Shown: positions 33,480-44,097 of the stretch, one piece after another
Position numbering within the stretch: position 1 is the stretch's first letter
Layout: every line of letters starts with the position of its first letter
Assembly (NCBI GenBank): GCA_000697055.1
Contig: JNDT01002287.1
Location: forward strand, 1 to 64,000
Length of the DNA stretch: 64,000 nucleotides
Direction of reading: 5' to 3'
Origin: Saksenaea vasiformis B4078
Taxonomy: Eukaryota > Mucoromycota > Mucoromycetes > Mucorales > Saksenaeaceae
Made by a program: the position numbers and the translations under genes
Notes under the pieces: generated by a model
Told to the model about the DNA's origin: nothing
What the model saw: only the letters and a program-made list of their open reading frames with translations
Databases searched by the model: none

Positions 33480-34760
33480 CAGGTGACAGCTATGATGTTT
33501 ACCCTCATCGTTCTCGTTCTTCATTGGTGGTATGATCCGGTCACTTTGTTTACTGAATCACATATTCGATCTGCAAGTCTATCCTTGGCTCTCAGAATTT
33601 TTGCTGATACTGGCTTTTATCTTGGACAGGAGCCCGTCAACGGGGGGTCAAGTACAAACATTTATAGCCTCTGGTCTCAATCAGTTCGCGAACGATTGTT
33701 GGAGTATATATAGGAGAATCGTCCATCACGATATAATGGGGCTTCACATCAGCATATCACTTGCGTTTGATATACAAGTCAGAAGACGTTCCATTCTTGT
33801 ACCGACCCGGCCATTAACTGTCATCGCTTCCTTTTCATTAATCCTCTCTTTTGGACACAAATGCAGTCTGAGACTTCCTTACAAATATATTGACCAGATA
33901 TGGCACCTAATATAGTAATCGTAATTACCTTGTGTTGGTACAGAACTCCTTACGGCTGTTTCCCTTTGAGTATGCGAATTGAAAACAGTTCTATCGATAA
34001 ATACAGAGCTCTTAGTGAAGTACAAGGATTGTACATTTTCCCACTCTTCGACTTTCCCCATTCGTGAAGTTGTCGCTCCATTAGAATTCCTTGCTGCAGG
34101 AAGCTTTTCCAACCTTTTGAGGATTATACTGCATTTATTGACTAAACGTCTATACAATACTGATTCGGAGATAGTCAAGTCTTCAAATGCTTTACAAAGT
34201 CCTTTCTTTATGTCAGTTAGGATAGCAGTCGGGTTCCTGTCAACGTAATCTTCAAGAGACTGGGAGTGAGCATCAGTTAGCTGACCATAACATCTAGTAC
34301 GAGGCTTCCTTTGAACCCAGGTAGACGCCTTCCTTCATCCCGACTGTATGATTTGATATAATGTTGAGCAGTTCGGACTTTTATACCCGTAATCAGCCCT
34401 GCTTTCTTTGCCATTCGTCCTTCTTCAATCGCTAAATCAAACAGCTTCCCTATTTGCTGCACAGTATATCTTCTGAATGATCCTCTTGCTCTAGCTTTAC
34501 TCGTCTCTTTACGCTTTTCTTGTGTGCGTGGTCTGCTTGGAAAGGGAACAAGGCCTGTTAAGCGTTTCTCTCCAGCATCCTCAGCAGATGATCTAGAATC
34601 TGCCAATGTGCGCATACGCACAAAGGCATTATTCACATGACTACTACTTTCCCGCCAGTCTTCGCCCAAAATAGCTGCGCATGAATGAGGCAATTTAACC
34701 TGTTCATTCGGTTCATCATCCTCAAACAAAGTAACATCATCTATATCTAACGAAGCATAT
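33480..34760 (-). pseudogene. IS630/Tc1-type DDE transposase, decayed
   Basis: The N-terminal part (34729 leftward) has a helix-turn-helix-like FRRYTVQQIGKLFDLAIEEG followed by KVRTAQHYIKSYSRDEGRRL. Then come LEDYVDRNPTAILTDIKKG, SVFIDRTVFNSH (first catalytic Asp kept in FID), PHYIVMDDSPIYTPTIV (second Asp, near 33730), RGYKCLYL and, after a frameshift, SKIKAS and DRICDSVNKVT. The NPIE-type third acid region is lost in a frame break. The order and spacing are those of IS630/Tc1-family transposases. It cannot be active. It lies just inside the element end at 34904. Confidence 0.75.
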
Positions 34761-34858
34761 TCTTCGGAGGAGAGCGGGCAATCTCAGCGGAGTTGCTATA
34801 ACGCAAAATGTCCCTTGGCATTGATTCCCAGCCAATGTAGACTTTGTCTATTGGTCAG

Positions 34859-34904
34859 CGCAAAACTTCTATCCAAGCGGCGCAAAGTCACGTACAAAAA
34901 ACTA
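34859..34904 (-). repeat. Terminal inverted repeat, transposase-side end
   Basis: Partner of 30252-30297. The outer edge is followed by TA (34905-34906) and then, two bases later, by the ATG of the next gene. Confidence 0.75.
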
Positions 34905-34908
34905 TAGC

Positions 34909-35944
34909 ATGTTTTCTCTCAGGCGACATCTACACCTATCTTGCTTACGGCAGCAATCGCTGCGTTATTACACGACGCCTACTACAGTTCAACTGTCGTT
35001 TGATAAGCATGACTCGAAAACTTCCTCCACACAGCCACCTATTGTCATTTGCCATGGGCTCTTCGGATCCAAGCAGAATTGGAAATCACTAGCACGAGCC
35101 ATGAGCAGTCGGTTGTCTCGCGAAGTTTACGCAGTTGTAAGTTACCTTGTACTCCACAAAGTTATATTCAAGCTGTGATTTAGGATCTACGTAATCATGG
35201 AGAAAGTGCACACGATCCCGTTCATACATATGATGCCATGGCCGAGGACTTACTGGCGTTCCTTGCAGAACATAAGATGGATTCAGCCGTACTGCTCGGT
35301 CATTCAATGTAATTCATTCGTTTGATTTATTTCGAGCGCTTATAATTTAATGGAATAGGGGTGGTAAAGCAGTGATGACTGCTGCACTTCGGGATCCTTC
35401 CAGAGTCTCTAAATTGATGGTCGTGGACATGCCACCCGTTGCGTTAGGGCTATCGAAGAACTTTGCAACTTATATTGCGGCAATGAAGGAAATTGAAGAA
35501 GCTCGACCAAGCAAACAGAGCGAGGCCGATAAGATCCTGGCCAAATATGAGCCCAATGTTGGCATACGTACATTCCTGCTCACCAATTTGAAGCGCAACG
35601 GTGATGGCGAGTTAAAATTCAGAGTGCCTTACAACATCCTTGGCAATTCTTTGGGTGCTATTGGTGAATTTGATGCAGGATCATCCATCTACGACAAACA
35701 TACACTATTTATTGCTGGTGGAAAGAGCCCCTACTATCCTCCGTTCTTAAAGTATGCCAAGGACATCGAAAGCGTATTCCCGAAATCTCGGCTCGAGGTG
35801 GTGCAAGGCGCAGGTCATTGGGGTAAGTTGACATGAGAAGTGGGTCAAGAAAACAGCTTGGAATCTGATAATGGATGGATAGTACATGCGGAGCAACCCG
35901 ATCGTGTTCTTCAACTAGTTTCGCAATTCGTCAACGATCCATAG
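34909..35944 (+). CDS. ABHD11-like alpha/beta hydrolase
   Basis: Four exons (34909-35136, 35184-35308, 35359-35822, 35883-35944) give 879 nt, 292 aa. The N-terminus MFSLRRHLHLSCLRQQSLRY is basic and amphipathic, fitting a mitochondrial targeting peptide. The hydrolase core shows ICHGLFGSKQNW (oxyanion hole), DLRNHGES, nucleophile elbow LLGHSMGGK with the Ser, VVDMPP and a C-terminal GAGHWVHAEQP with the catalytic His. This matches the ABHD11/yeast Imo32 family of mitochondrial hydrolases linked to lipoylation and lipid metabolism. The ATG lies 4 nt after the end of the 30252-34904 transposon, so the native promoter has been displaced. No later in-frame Met precedes the conserved core. Confidence 0.87.
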
Positions 35945-37623
35945 ACTTATACACAATAGATAATAGAATAAAACAGTGCCATCTTGGTGGCAACGGATGA
36001 ACGCAGCTAAATATCAAAATATCATATCTACAGTATCGGAAGCCTCGCTTCCATTTCATCGCTGAGGTTAACTCATCTAAAGCTGAAAAGTCATATTCTT
36101 CATCTTTGTCGACGAATGGCTCCGTACGCATTGGTGGTATTACTGTATTCTAGGATTTACATTTGGCCATAGTTTGACCTTCATTTCCGTTTCGGTTATT
36201 CTTTGGCACGATGACATAGCTTTGCTACGCAGTAAAAATTCAAGCATACAGCCTAACACAGATCTGACTATTATTGACTGCCGACATCAAGTGTCCAGCT
36301 GACGTCCAGCATATAGGGAAACGCTGTTTACGATTTCTTCAGGTTTTCAACTGTTTAGTAAACGCACCATTAAAATCACAGTCAGAGGACGAAGGTAAAG
36401 TTGATTTCAGTTGTGTAAACAGTAACCATGTAGGAAAGGAAGGCTGCAAGTGAACTGGAGCAACATAGGAATTAACCTCTGAACTAAAAATGGAAGTTAC
36501 AGGTTGTCTACACGCATGACTGAAGCGGATCCAGGGGTATGTGCTTGTGGCAATTTCTACAAGCACCCATGTGGATAGTATAACTGTACCAAACAAGCTT
36601 TTTCAAGGAGCGGTACAATCTCATATTCCAGCATAAAGCCGCCTACTATGCAACGTGCATTTCAGCTACATCTGCAACGTACCAGAGTCCTAAGTGAGAA
36701 TCGCAGGAGATTGAGTATGTACGCACTGCAAACCGATGTATATATCTCCTATGTCATTGTTTTCAAGGTAGAAAACTATTGAAAGGCTTAGCGATCGCAA
36801 TAAATTGATACCGGGTAATATAAAATGGAACGTTGCGAACGGTAGGGCCTCTTTAAGCGATTTATAGGAATTGACAGATCACGAAAGAATTTTCAACTTA
36901 AAGCCGGCATAGGTACGGCTTATGGTGTCAGGCTTCCAGTCGGTATATACGCCCTTGTATACTCTGGGCATGCAGAACAAAACTGCTCCTGCTTGGAAAG
37001 AGCAGCTATTTGTTTTATGCCACAATGAGTCTAGACTGAATGATATAGAGCCTCGCTTCGATATATTTCCTATAACAGCAACCATACACGTATAGATAAA
37101 TGGAAACAAATGTGTAGCATATTATCTATTACGAGCCCAAGAAAAAGTAGAATATAGATGCATAAAATTGTTTTCTAGATCAGATAATCAGCTGTTGTAA
37201 ACGAGAGACTATATAACTAGAACTGAGTTAATAATTAAGATCCCGCTTCTGATAACTAAAGGGCAGAAGCCAGGGTAATGTTTTTAATTGTTCTTCTAAA
37301 GAATAAAGCTCAGTCTCACGTACTCTCGTATCGCCTGACCTAAGCAAACAACACATCAGCATTTCTGCAGACAAATGGTCTTTGTCTTCTTCATAACGGT
37401 TATTGCAAAAAAATTTACTTCTGGTAGACAAGAAGTTACTAGTTTGTAGTGATAGATGGCGCAGCACATTACGTTCATCATACAGTAACCGATAGGATTC
37501 ACATTCTGAACAAGATCTGAACGACAAAAAGGGGGATGTAATATAATACAAAGTTACATTATTTAGGGCAAATCAACGAGATGAAGTTAACATTGTATAA
37601 AGTGTACTACAATAGATCGAATG
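35945..37623. other. Intergenic, no recognisable gene
   Basis: Convergent 3' flanks of the ABHD11-like and bZIP genes. ORFs (for example 36339-36596 and 37228-37551, both -) are short and without domain signals. Confidence 0.4.
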
Positions 37624-38248
37624 TCACAGAGGCGGAGGAATCATAAATGCGCTTAGTTCTCCTGTCGGGTGCATTCCTCGTAACGTGGTGGGAGGATGGG
37701 TTCCTTGAGTGAGCATCCTTTGTGGCACCATAGCATCTGGTTCGGGTATAATAGATGGGTGTTGCGGATTAAACCCAGGCATTAGAAACGGCATCCCTGG
37801 AATAGGACGATTAATCACATCGAGGACTGCCTGTTTATTGACATGGCAATCTTTATGTGTTAATAAAACGGTCCGAAGATTCATTACTTCATCCCTTAGA
37901 AAATTCGTCTGAATTTGGAGTTGTTCGTTGTCACTTGTCAGATACTCCACCTTGGCTTGCAATGTCTGTAGCCATTGCTTTTTACGCTGTCGACATTTAA
38001 GGGCAGCTGCGATAGGCAAATAATGGATAAGTCTGCTAGGTAGCTTCATTTCTGAACAGTATACCTTGTCGATTTCGTTCCAAAAAGCTTTTTCGTTTTT
38101 CTTCGTCGTCTGCTGATTTTCCAGGTTGTGTTGTGCTCCGCTTGATAACTTTCTTTTTGTTTGCACTTCGGGAATAGGGGATGAACGTCGTCTGGACTTT
38201 CGAAGAACCAACCCATTGACCAAAATCAAGCTGCTGTTCCCGGTACAT
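37624..38248 (-). CDS. bZIP transcription factor, ATF/CREB type
   Basis: Two exons (38248-38065, 38006-37624), 567 nt, 188 aa. The basic region is assembled across the intron as RNRQAALKCRQRKKQWL, then a leucine zipper LQAKVEYLTSDNEQL...LRDEVMNLRTVLL and HKDC. This is typical of fungal Atf1/Sko1-like factors that bind CRE sites in stress responses. The start MYREQQLDFGQWVG was chosen because earlier Met codons lie in a hydrophobic, unlikely leader. The protein is short; longer homologues carry N-terminal regulatory domains that are absent here. The C-terminus is proline-rich. Specific targets are unknown. Confidence 0.85.
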
Positions 38249-38929
38249 AGCTTGTTTGAATCGGAGCAAAGGGAAAAGAAAGAAGGGATGGAGCCTCAAT
38301 GTATGAACCGACCTGACATTAATAAACGGTGCATGGCTCGGATATGCAAACAAAAGGAAATTGGCGGAGCTCGACGGCACATCTATGCATTCGATCGTAA
38401 TTCACAAGTACAGTTGCATAATGTTGCTATTTTAACTCGACGAGGCGTGTCTCTGTTCAACCGACCTCGGTCACTACTTACCTTGAAGTCATATTTGCTA
38501 AGAAAATTGTAACACCTAAGCACTTCCAAATGTAATAGTGTTACATTTTGATATCAAAAGATGCTTGGGGAGATTTCCCACTTATAGATAAACTTCCTTG
38601 GTTGCCTGAAGTTCGTGGAGCTTTAAAAGAGCAGTCATTGCGTTGAACTGGTGGCTATTACATATACACATTCTGCGAGCCATAGGTACAACTATTACCA
38701 TTTATTGAATACATTGTTACACTAATCTATATAAATCTTGAGCGCGTGAAGGGTCAAGTTTGCCCTGAGAACAGATTGAATATGCGGTTGTTAGTATATA
38801 CTTCTGGCGACAGGCCCGTACTCGACTTGTATTACCTTGGTCCCTCGATGGACACAAAAATTCATATAGAGAGGCGCGAAAATACATTCTTGGTTAGGGG
38901 ACGGAATAAAACTTGAATATCATTCTACT
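38249..38929. other. Intergenic, bZIP upstream region
   Basis: Putative promoter of the bZIP gene; the ORF 38126-38512 (+) is antisense and unsupported. Confidence 0.35.
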
Positions 38930-39290
38930 ATCCCGAAGTGTACTATCGCCGATGGCAATAACCGGAGCTGTACCAATGTGGTGAGGTCGGCGAGAGTGGA
39001 ACCTAGCGAAAGCGGCTATCCATTGCGGAAGATGAATGATACTGGGTGTACGACGACATTCGCTGCTTTCAGTAATAGGCGAAAAATACCACCAAATCTA
39101 GGACGGTTCCGGACAACATCTTGCAGCCTAAATGACAGACAAAACGTATGTGAGCAATCGTGAATATGCAATTCCATCGAAAATACATACCAGGGATGTT
39201 AAAAGAGATCAGAGCCGAAGAGAAAAAAAAGATTTGTGTGTCCCGCTAAATACTCATCACAACTCATTTCTAAACAAACGTTACGGTTGG
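38930..39290 (-). repeat. Dispersed ~600-bp repeat, copy 3 (inverted)
   Basis: The reverse complement matches 53000-53340: TTCTTTTTTT-like run, TCTTCGGCTCTGATCTCTTT, a TGTCCGGAACCGTCCTAGA segment, and GTCGTCGTACACCCAGTATC then ATTCATC. Truncated relative to the other copies. Confidence 0.65.
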
Positions 39291-40576
39291 GCACTAGAAC
39301 CAGATAATATATCAATAATATACCAGCGAAATACATTTTTGAGCGTTGCATAATGTCCGCTTTCCACGCACAATCCAAGAGTCGATAAGCAATAAGGGAA
39401 CCACATGCAGTGTAAAGTTTGTCTCGAGCCAACGTCAATTAGTTGAGAAAAAAAAAGCGCAGAATAATACGACATGATCCAGTAAATCGAACGACATATT
39501 TCAAGACCGTTGTAGGTTCAGTGCGTACGATTATTCAAGCATAGCATTATAAATAGCTGTCAAGGTTCTGGAGGCGCTTCTCAGTATATATACTCTGTTG
39601 TTTCCGATTGTAGACTGTTTGATCGGCGAGAAGTGAACTGTGAGGTCTTGGGGAGCAAGAAAGAGTAAAAAGAAATTCCTTTGCCTATCTGCCTTAAAAT
39701 TCATGTTGATTTGCATGTTTTACTTTCTATCACTTTTCATGCCGTCCTACTTTCCGCTACGTAACTAAGATGGCAGTGGCATTGGAATGAGGACATTTCT
39801 CAGCATTGTTTTCGGGAGCAATAATGCATCAGTACAGACTACACTGTGCTTTTGAAGGAGTTGGAATAAGTTCTGCGTCAATTGACTCGTCAAGCTGCGC
39901 AGACGACAGTCTAACTTCCTGTTATTTAGTTCCAATGTAGTCTTTCACGGAAGATTGGACTTACGCAAACTTGGCTCGTTCTTTACCTGGGAGACTTTCA
40001 GATGGGCATCGCATCTTACACGCTTTGCTTTGTAGGTACCCTGGTACAACTGCTGTTTCCTTGTGTTACTCTGTTCTAACTTCAGAGCCTTTTTGATCGC
40101 TGCGATATCGGGACAGTTCAGTCAGGGGTGCATTTCCGTTTGGATTGAGAGGATCAACCAAGGACAAGATACTGGGCGAATCAACACTCCCCAAAAAGGG
40201 TCAGCAACGTTTGAGAAAGGATTAACGTGACGGATAAATCCAACAAATGCCAAGATGTCATGTCAGAAGTGCAGAAACTTTCTTTATCCATAAGAGAGCC
40301 GAGATAGATAACCTGAGAATAAACTGCTCCAAAGTAGATTACATAAAAAAAGAAAGGGAATAAGCTTTGGCGCATCTTCTGCGTTAACAGCAACCACGTG
40401 CCAACAACGATGAAACGAGAATATCATACGTCGTGAGTAAAAAAAGCAGCAAACGAAAGAACGGAGAGAAACCGAAAGAAAGGAAAGACAATGACTCCAA
40501 TTGAAATATTTTGCCGATTTGTTGTCTCACGTTATGTTTTCTTCTCTTGCGTCCATTTGTCCACTTCTCATTAACT
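39291..40576. other. Intergenic, no recognisable gene
   Basis: AT-rich sequence with several A/T homopolymers. No domain-bearing ORF. The final ~100 bases should hold the promoter of the DUF4112 gene. Confidence 0.4.
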
Positions 40577-41396
40577 ATGCAAAAGTTTGCCAAGCGTCTT
40601 GCCATTAGCAAGGCATCTGAACATTTCAACAAACCATCTGTTGTTGAAACTGATGCCGAACTGCGTGCTGCGATTGAGGAAGCTTCGACCGCAAATAAAC
40701 GTCATTGGTGGCACAGACAACCTCAACCTGATATTATTCTGAGTGCTCATGATCGCGCTGTCCTACGAGCTGTCAAATCCCGTGCATGGTACCTTGACAA
40801 AGGTTTTCAGTGCTGTTGTTTCACTGTTGGCCTTGATCCGCTTATAGGTAAAACAACATAGTCAATGTAGCATGGAGAGTTCACTTCGATAGGCCTTATC
40901 CCCGGGATTGGAGACGCTCTGGGGTTGGTTTTAGGCCTTCATGTGGTACGCTTGGCATGTAGAGCAAATTTGCCTAAATCGCTTGTGATGAAAATGCTAG
41001 GCAACGTCCTCGCAGATTTCGCGGTAAAGAAGCTAAATAGAAAGAAAAGGAAGAAAACGCATCGTTGGAACCTTTGACTTACACTGGATGTCACTGGGCT
41101 CTTTTTCCTTTTAGTTGGGTTTGACACCTGTGGTAGGAGACATTCTGGATGCTATATTTAAGTGTAACTGGCGTAATGCTATGCTACTGGAGGAACATCT
41201 GATGTTACGCCGTCGCGACGAAATACGAGCCGAAAAAGGGCTAATTGACCATACATCGGGCGGCGAAAGTAGCTCACGTCCCGCGCGTGAAGCTAACAAT
41301 CCTGTCGTCGACATTGCGCCAGAAAATAGAGAGCCATCGAATGAAGCTTCAAGAAAACGAGGCTACGGCACCTTTTTCGGATGGTTTCGATCATAA
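40577..41396 (+). CDS. DUF4112 membrane-associated protein
   Basis: Three exons (40577-40847, 40893-41023, 41115-41396), 684 nt, 227 aa. The DUF4112 signature is present twice over: GLDPLIGLIPGIGDALGLV and, after the second intron, LGLTPVVGDILDAIFKCN with NAMLLEEHL. These glycine-rich hydrophobic halves probably lie in or on a membrane. The N-terminus MQKFAKRLAISKASEHFNK is basic and the C-terminus is polar and disordered. Function of the family is not established. Splice borders are canonical and the frame is unbroken. Confidence 0.85.
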
Positions 41397-42171
41397 GTTG
41401 ATCTATACCATATGTATGTATGCTATTATATATTAACTGCAAGACGATTTTTTTTTTACCCATAACCTATTGGTTATAGCAGCATAATGCATTTATGTCA
41501 AATCCTTTTTTCCCTGTGTGGCAATGGATAGCAACGCTCGTTCTCGTGTGGGCTAGCGTTCGACGCAAACATGGATGTATGAAACCATTTAGTGTCTGCA
41601 ATCATTGGTCGACAGTAATGTGAGAAACGTGCATTTCAATGCTTACGATGCTTGATATCTCACTATGAGATTTTCATTGTTGTCACCAATTATTCCATTT
41701 CTCTGACTATTCTCGCTTGTGCGACTAATGCAGTCAGCCTAAACAAGAAACCCATCCAAGCGTTGCAATTGAAATCGTCTGTCGTTTTGAATACGATCGC
41801 TATACCAGTTCTGGTAGGATGCTAGGAACTGGTGTTTACCGTTTCTCAGCATCCATGTTGTATGTGTCGACGCGGAAAATGTGCCGTCTAAGGCCTGGCA
41901 TACATCCCTCCCACGATAGTAGCTTTTGTGCAGTCAATCTCAGTCGATTGGGAATGACTAGGTCTAACAGTGATATTGCAGTTGCGTTTTATTATGACAA
42001 AATGAGGCGCGCTGGAAAACCTTGTCATTAGACGGGAACCGCTAATTCCCAATGGAGAGTTACGATCTATATAAATGAAAACGAGAGAAATACAATGGTT
42101 GAATGAGTGCTAGCAGGCAAATGCAAGCATCCTCAGTTTATGTACAAGCTGGTCCCAAATTGCCATGTGTT
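41397..42171. other. Intergenic, convergent 3' flanks
   Basis: Lies between the ends of the DUF4112 and PA2G4-like genes. The ORF 41819-42031 (+) has no supporting features. Confidence 0.4.
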
Positions 42172-43744
42172 CTAATCCATTTCCATCTCAACATCTTCCG
42201 TCTATTAACAAAATGAGCAATTGTTATGCAAAACCATCGTCTCTCTTACCTCAGCTCGTCGTTCACCGAATACGACTTCCACATCTTGGAGTCCCTTAGG
42301 TTGTCTATGTTCCTTGACAGGAAGGCTGCCCAAAACGTTGGAAGCATTGGTCGGCGTGGGTATGCAATATTGAGAGTGCACAAATGGAAGCTTCTGCGGC
42401 AAGGTTGTACGCAACTGTTCATCAGGCATAACCAACACAGTTGTCTTAAAGTGCGCAACCAAATCCGACGTTGCAGATGAACGCATAACAGGGTATGGCG
42501 TAACGAGGTTGTGTGTCAAAAGCGAGGTCAGACCCAATCGTGCTTGGTTACCAGAGAGAGCACTATATACAATCATAAGTACCACAGCAACCATCAAAAG
42601 TATTCCCATACCGAGTAGCGAAGGGGAACACTGTGTGCTTTTCATTGATCTGACGGTATGCAAGGCGGGCGGACTTCATCTTCAATTGATATGAGCTGTT
42701 GACGTCGCGCTGATGAACGAAGGATTTGTGTTCCGAAGCTTTCACCTAATTTCTTTTGTTGGAAATTTCGAACGTCTTTTGCACGAATTACGTTACCTTG
42801 CCATCGCCAGTTGTTAACAAAACATTCAGCTGGTACACCTGATTGGCTTCAATCTCGAAATCCGATTTCTCAAGCTCTTGCACAGTCAAATCGTCAGCAA
42901 ATCGGTTCTCGATATCCTTTCCGGCACGGAGCACGAATCGCTTCATAGGTGATGAAAATGTACCCTCCACAGGTTTGCATCGATAATATGCCGCAATTTC
43001 AGTGATGACGCGTGTGATCTCAGAGCTCTAAAATAATAAGACAAAAAGTGCATGAGCAATCGTTACAAGCCTATAGTTACAGTACCTTCACACCGGGCTT
43101 CAACATACGAACGGCGGCTTCAAGAGCAAAGTATGTAGCGCAAACGACATCAGCAGCACGACCATCAATTGGTTGCGAAGGATTCACATTGACAACAGTG
43201 GTGTGGGCACTGGTTGCAACATAGCCATCAACGTGTGCACCCAACTCACTAAATGCAAAACTTAACTCGTATCCCCATTTATCTATCATCTTACATTTTG
43301 ACAACGTCACCTGGGCAAAGGTGGTAATCAGCATCTGCCAAAGGAGAAAAGTACTGGACAAGATTGTTGACCGTAGCACAGGTTGGTACTGCAACACCTC
43401 TTTCAGAAGATTTGTACAAGTTTTTGGTCTAGCCATAACAATAATGTATAAGCCGTTGGTTCTTTTGCTTCAGTTAAAATCGAGACTTACATGGGCTTCA
43501 ATGAGATCGTCACCATATTGACAAAGATCGCAAACAGAAACGCCCGGGGCGAGCTTAGCGAGGACCTCCGACATGACGGCTACAGAGCATGAATAAGAAG
43601 CGAATTCGTGATAGAAAATACTAAATTACCATTGACAATGTCAGCAGCTAACTTGTACTTTTGCACAACGGCAGGGTCCGACAAGGCATTGTCCGCAGTG
43701 AACTTGGAAATAGGGTAGTTAACGGTCAGTTCCATGCCAGACAT
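42172..43744 (-). CDS. PA2G4/EBP1-like protein (M24 peptidase fold)
   Basis: Eight exons (43744-43630, 43579-43491, 43428-43295, 43248-43086, 43027-42797, 42745-42612, 42562-42250, 42201-42172) give 1209 nt, 402 aa. The pita-bread fold is seen in VAVPTCATVNNLVQYFSPL, GDVVKIELGAHVDGYVATSAHT, GRAADVVCATYFALEAAVRM, VEGTFSSPMKRF, VNSSYQLKMKSAR and ARLGLTSLL. The family lacks aminopeptidase activity and works in ribosome biogenesis and translation control (human PA2G4/EBP1, yeast-type Cdb4/Arx1 relatives). The very short last exon encodes an acidic tail instead of the lysine-rich tail of animal EBP1. Head to head with the Jip5 gene across 353 bp. Confidence 0.87.
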
Positions 43745-44097
43745 TGTAAGAGGAAGGTCAATGGTTGTGATCTATCGAAAAGAACCTTTTTTTTTTTGTA
43801 CTCGATAAGCCACTGCGTACTGGCTTTGAAAACGCATTGTTGGTCGCACTGACCGCGCTTGTGTGGTTGCCTTCGCGATTCCCACACGTTCACTTATAAT
43901 AAAAAGTTTTTATAAATCGTCACGACATACACATGGATATCGAATGATTAAATAGGATAGTACAGCGTATGAAATTATTAGCTTAGTTGAAGGTGCCTCT
44001 AGCAGTAGGGAAAGGGCCAAAGCAGTGAATTTGTTCCCAATCATTTCTTTCTCCGCTTGCAAAGCCGTTGCGATTCATACCTCATTCCTTCGTCCTC
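43745..44097. promoter_or_regulatory. Bidirectional promoter region, PA2G4-like and Jip5
   Basis: 353 bp separate the two start codons of divergent genes. It contains a T10 tract (43789-43798) and AT-rich stretches around 43890-43985. No defined operator was recognised. Because both products act in ribosome production, shared regulation is plausible. Confidence 0.45.

Larger units (their letters stand above)
30252..34904 (-). mobile_element. Composite IS630/Tc1-type transposon carrying a Fanzor gene
   Basis: The ends are inverted repeats. The left border reads CTGTTTTTTGAAAATGAG then TTTGCGCCGCC; the right border, reverse complemented, reads TAGTTTTTTGTACGTGAC then TTTGCGCCGC. Both continue at equal spacing to TTTTGCG 46 nt in. 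TA dinucleotides flank both ends (30250-30251, 34905-34906), as Tc1/mariner and IS630 elements require. Inside, on one strand, are a decayed DDE transposase (34760-33480) and a Fanzor (33199-30440). Length is 4653 bp. The arrangement parallels bacterial TnpA-TnpB elements, but with a mariner-type transposase; Fanzor1 genes inside mariner-like elements have been reported in other eukaryotes. Confidence 0.8.
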
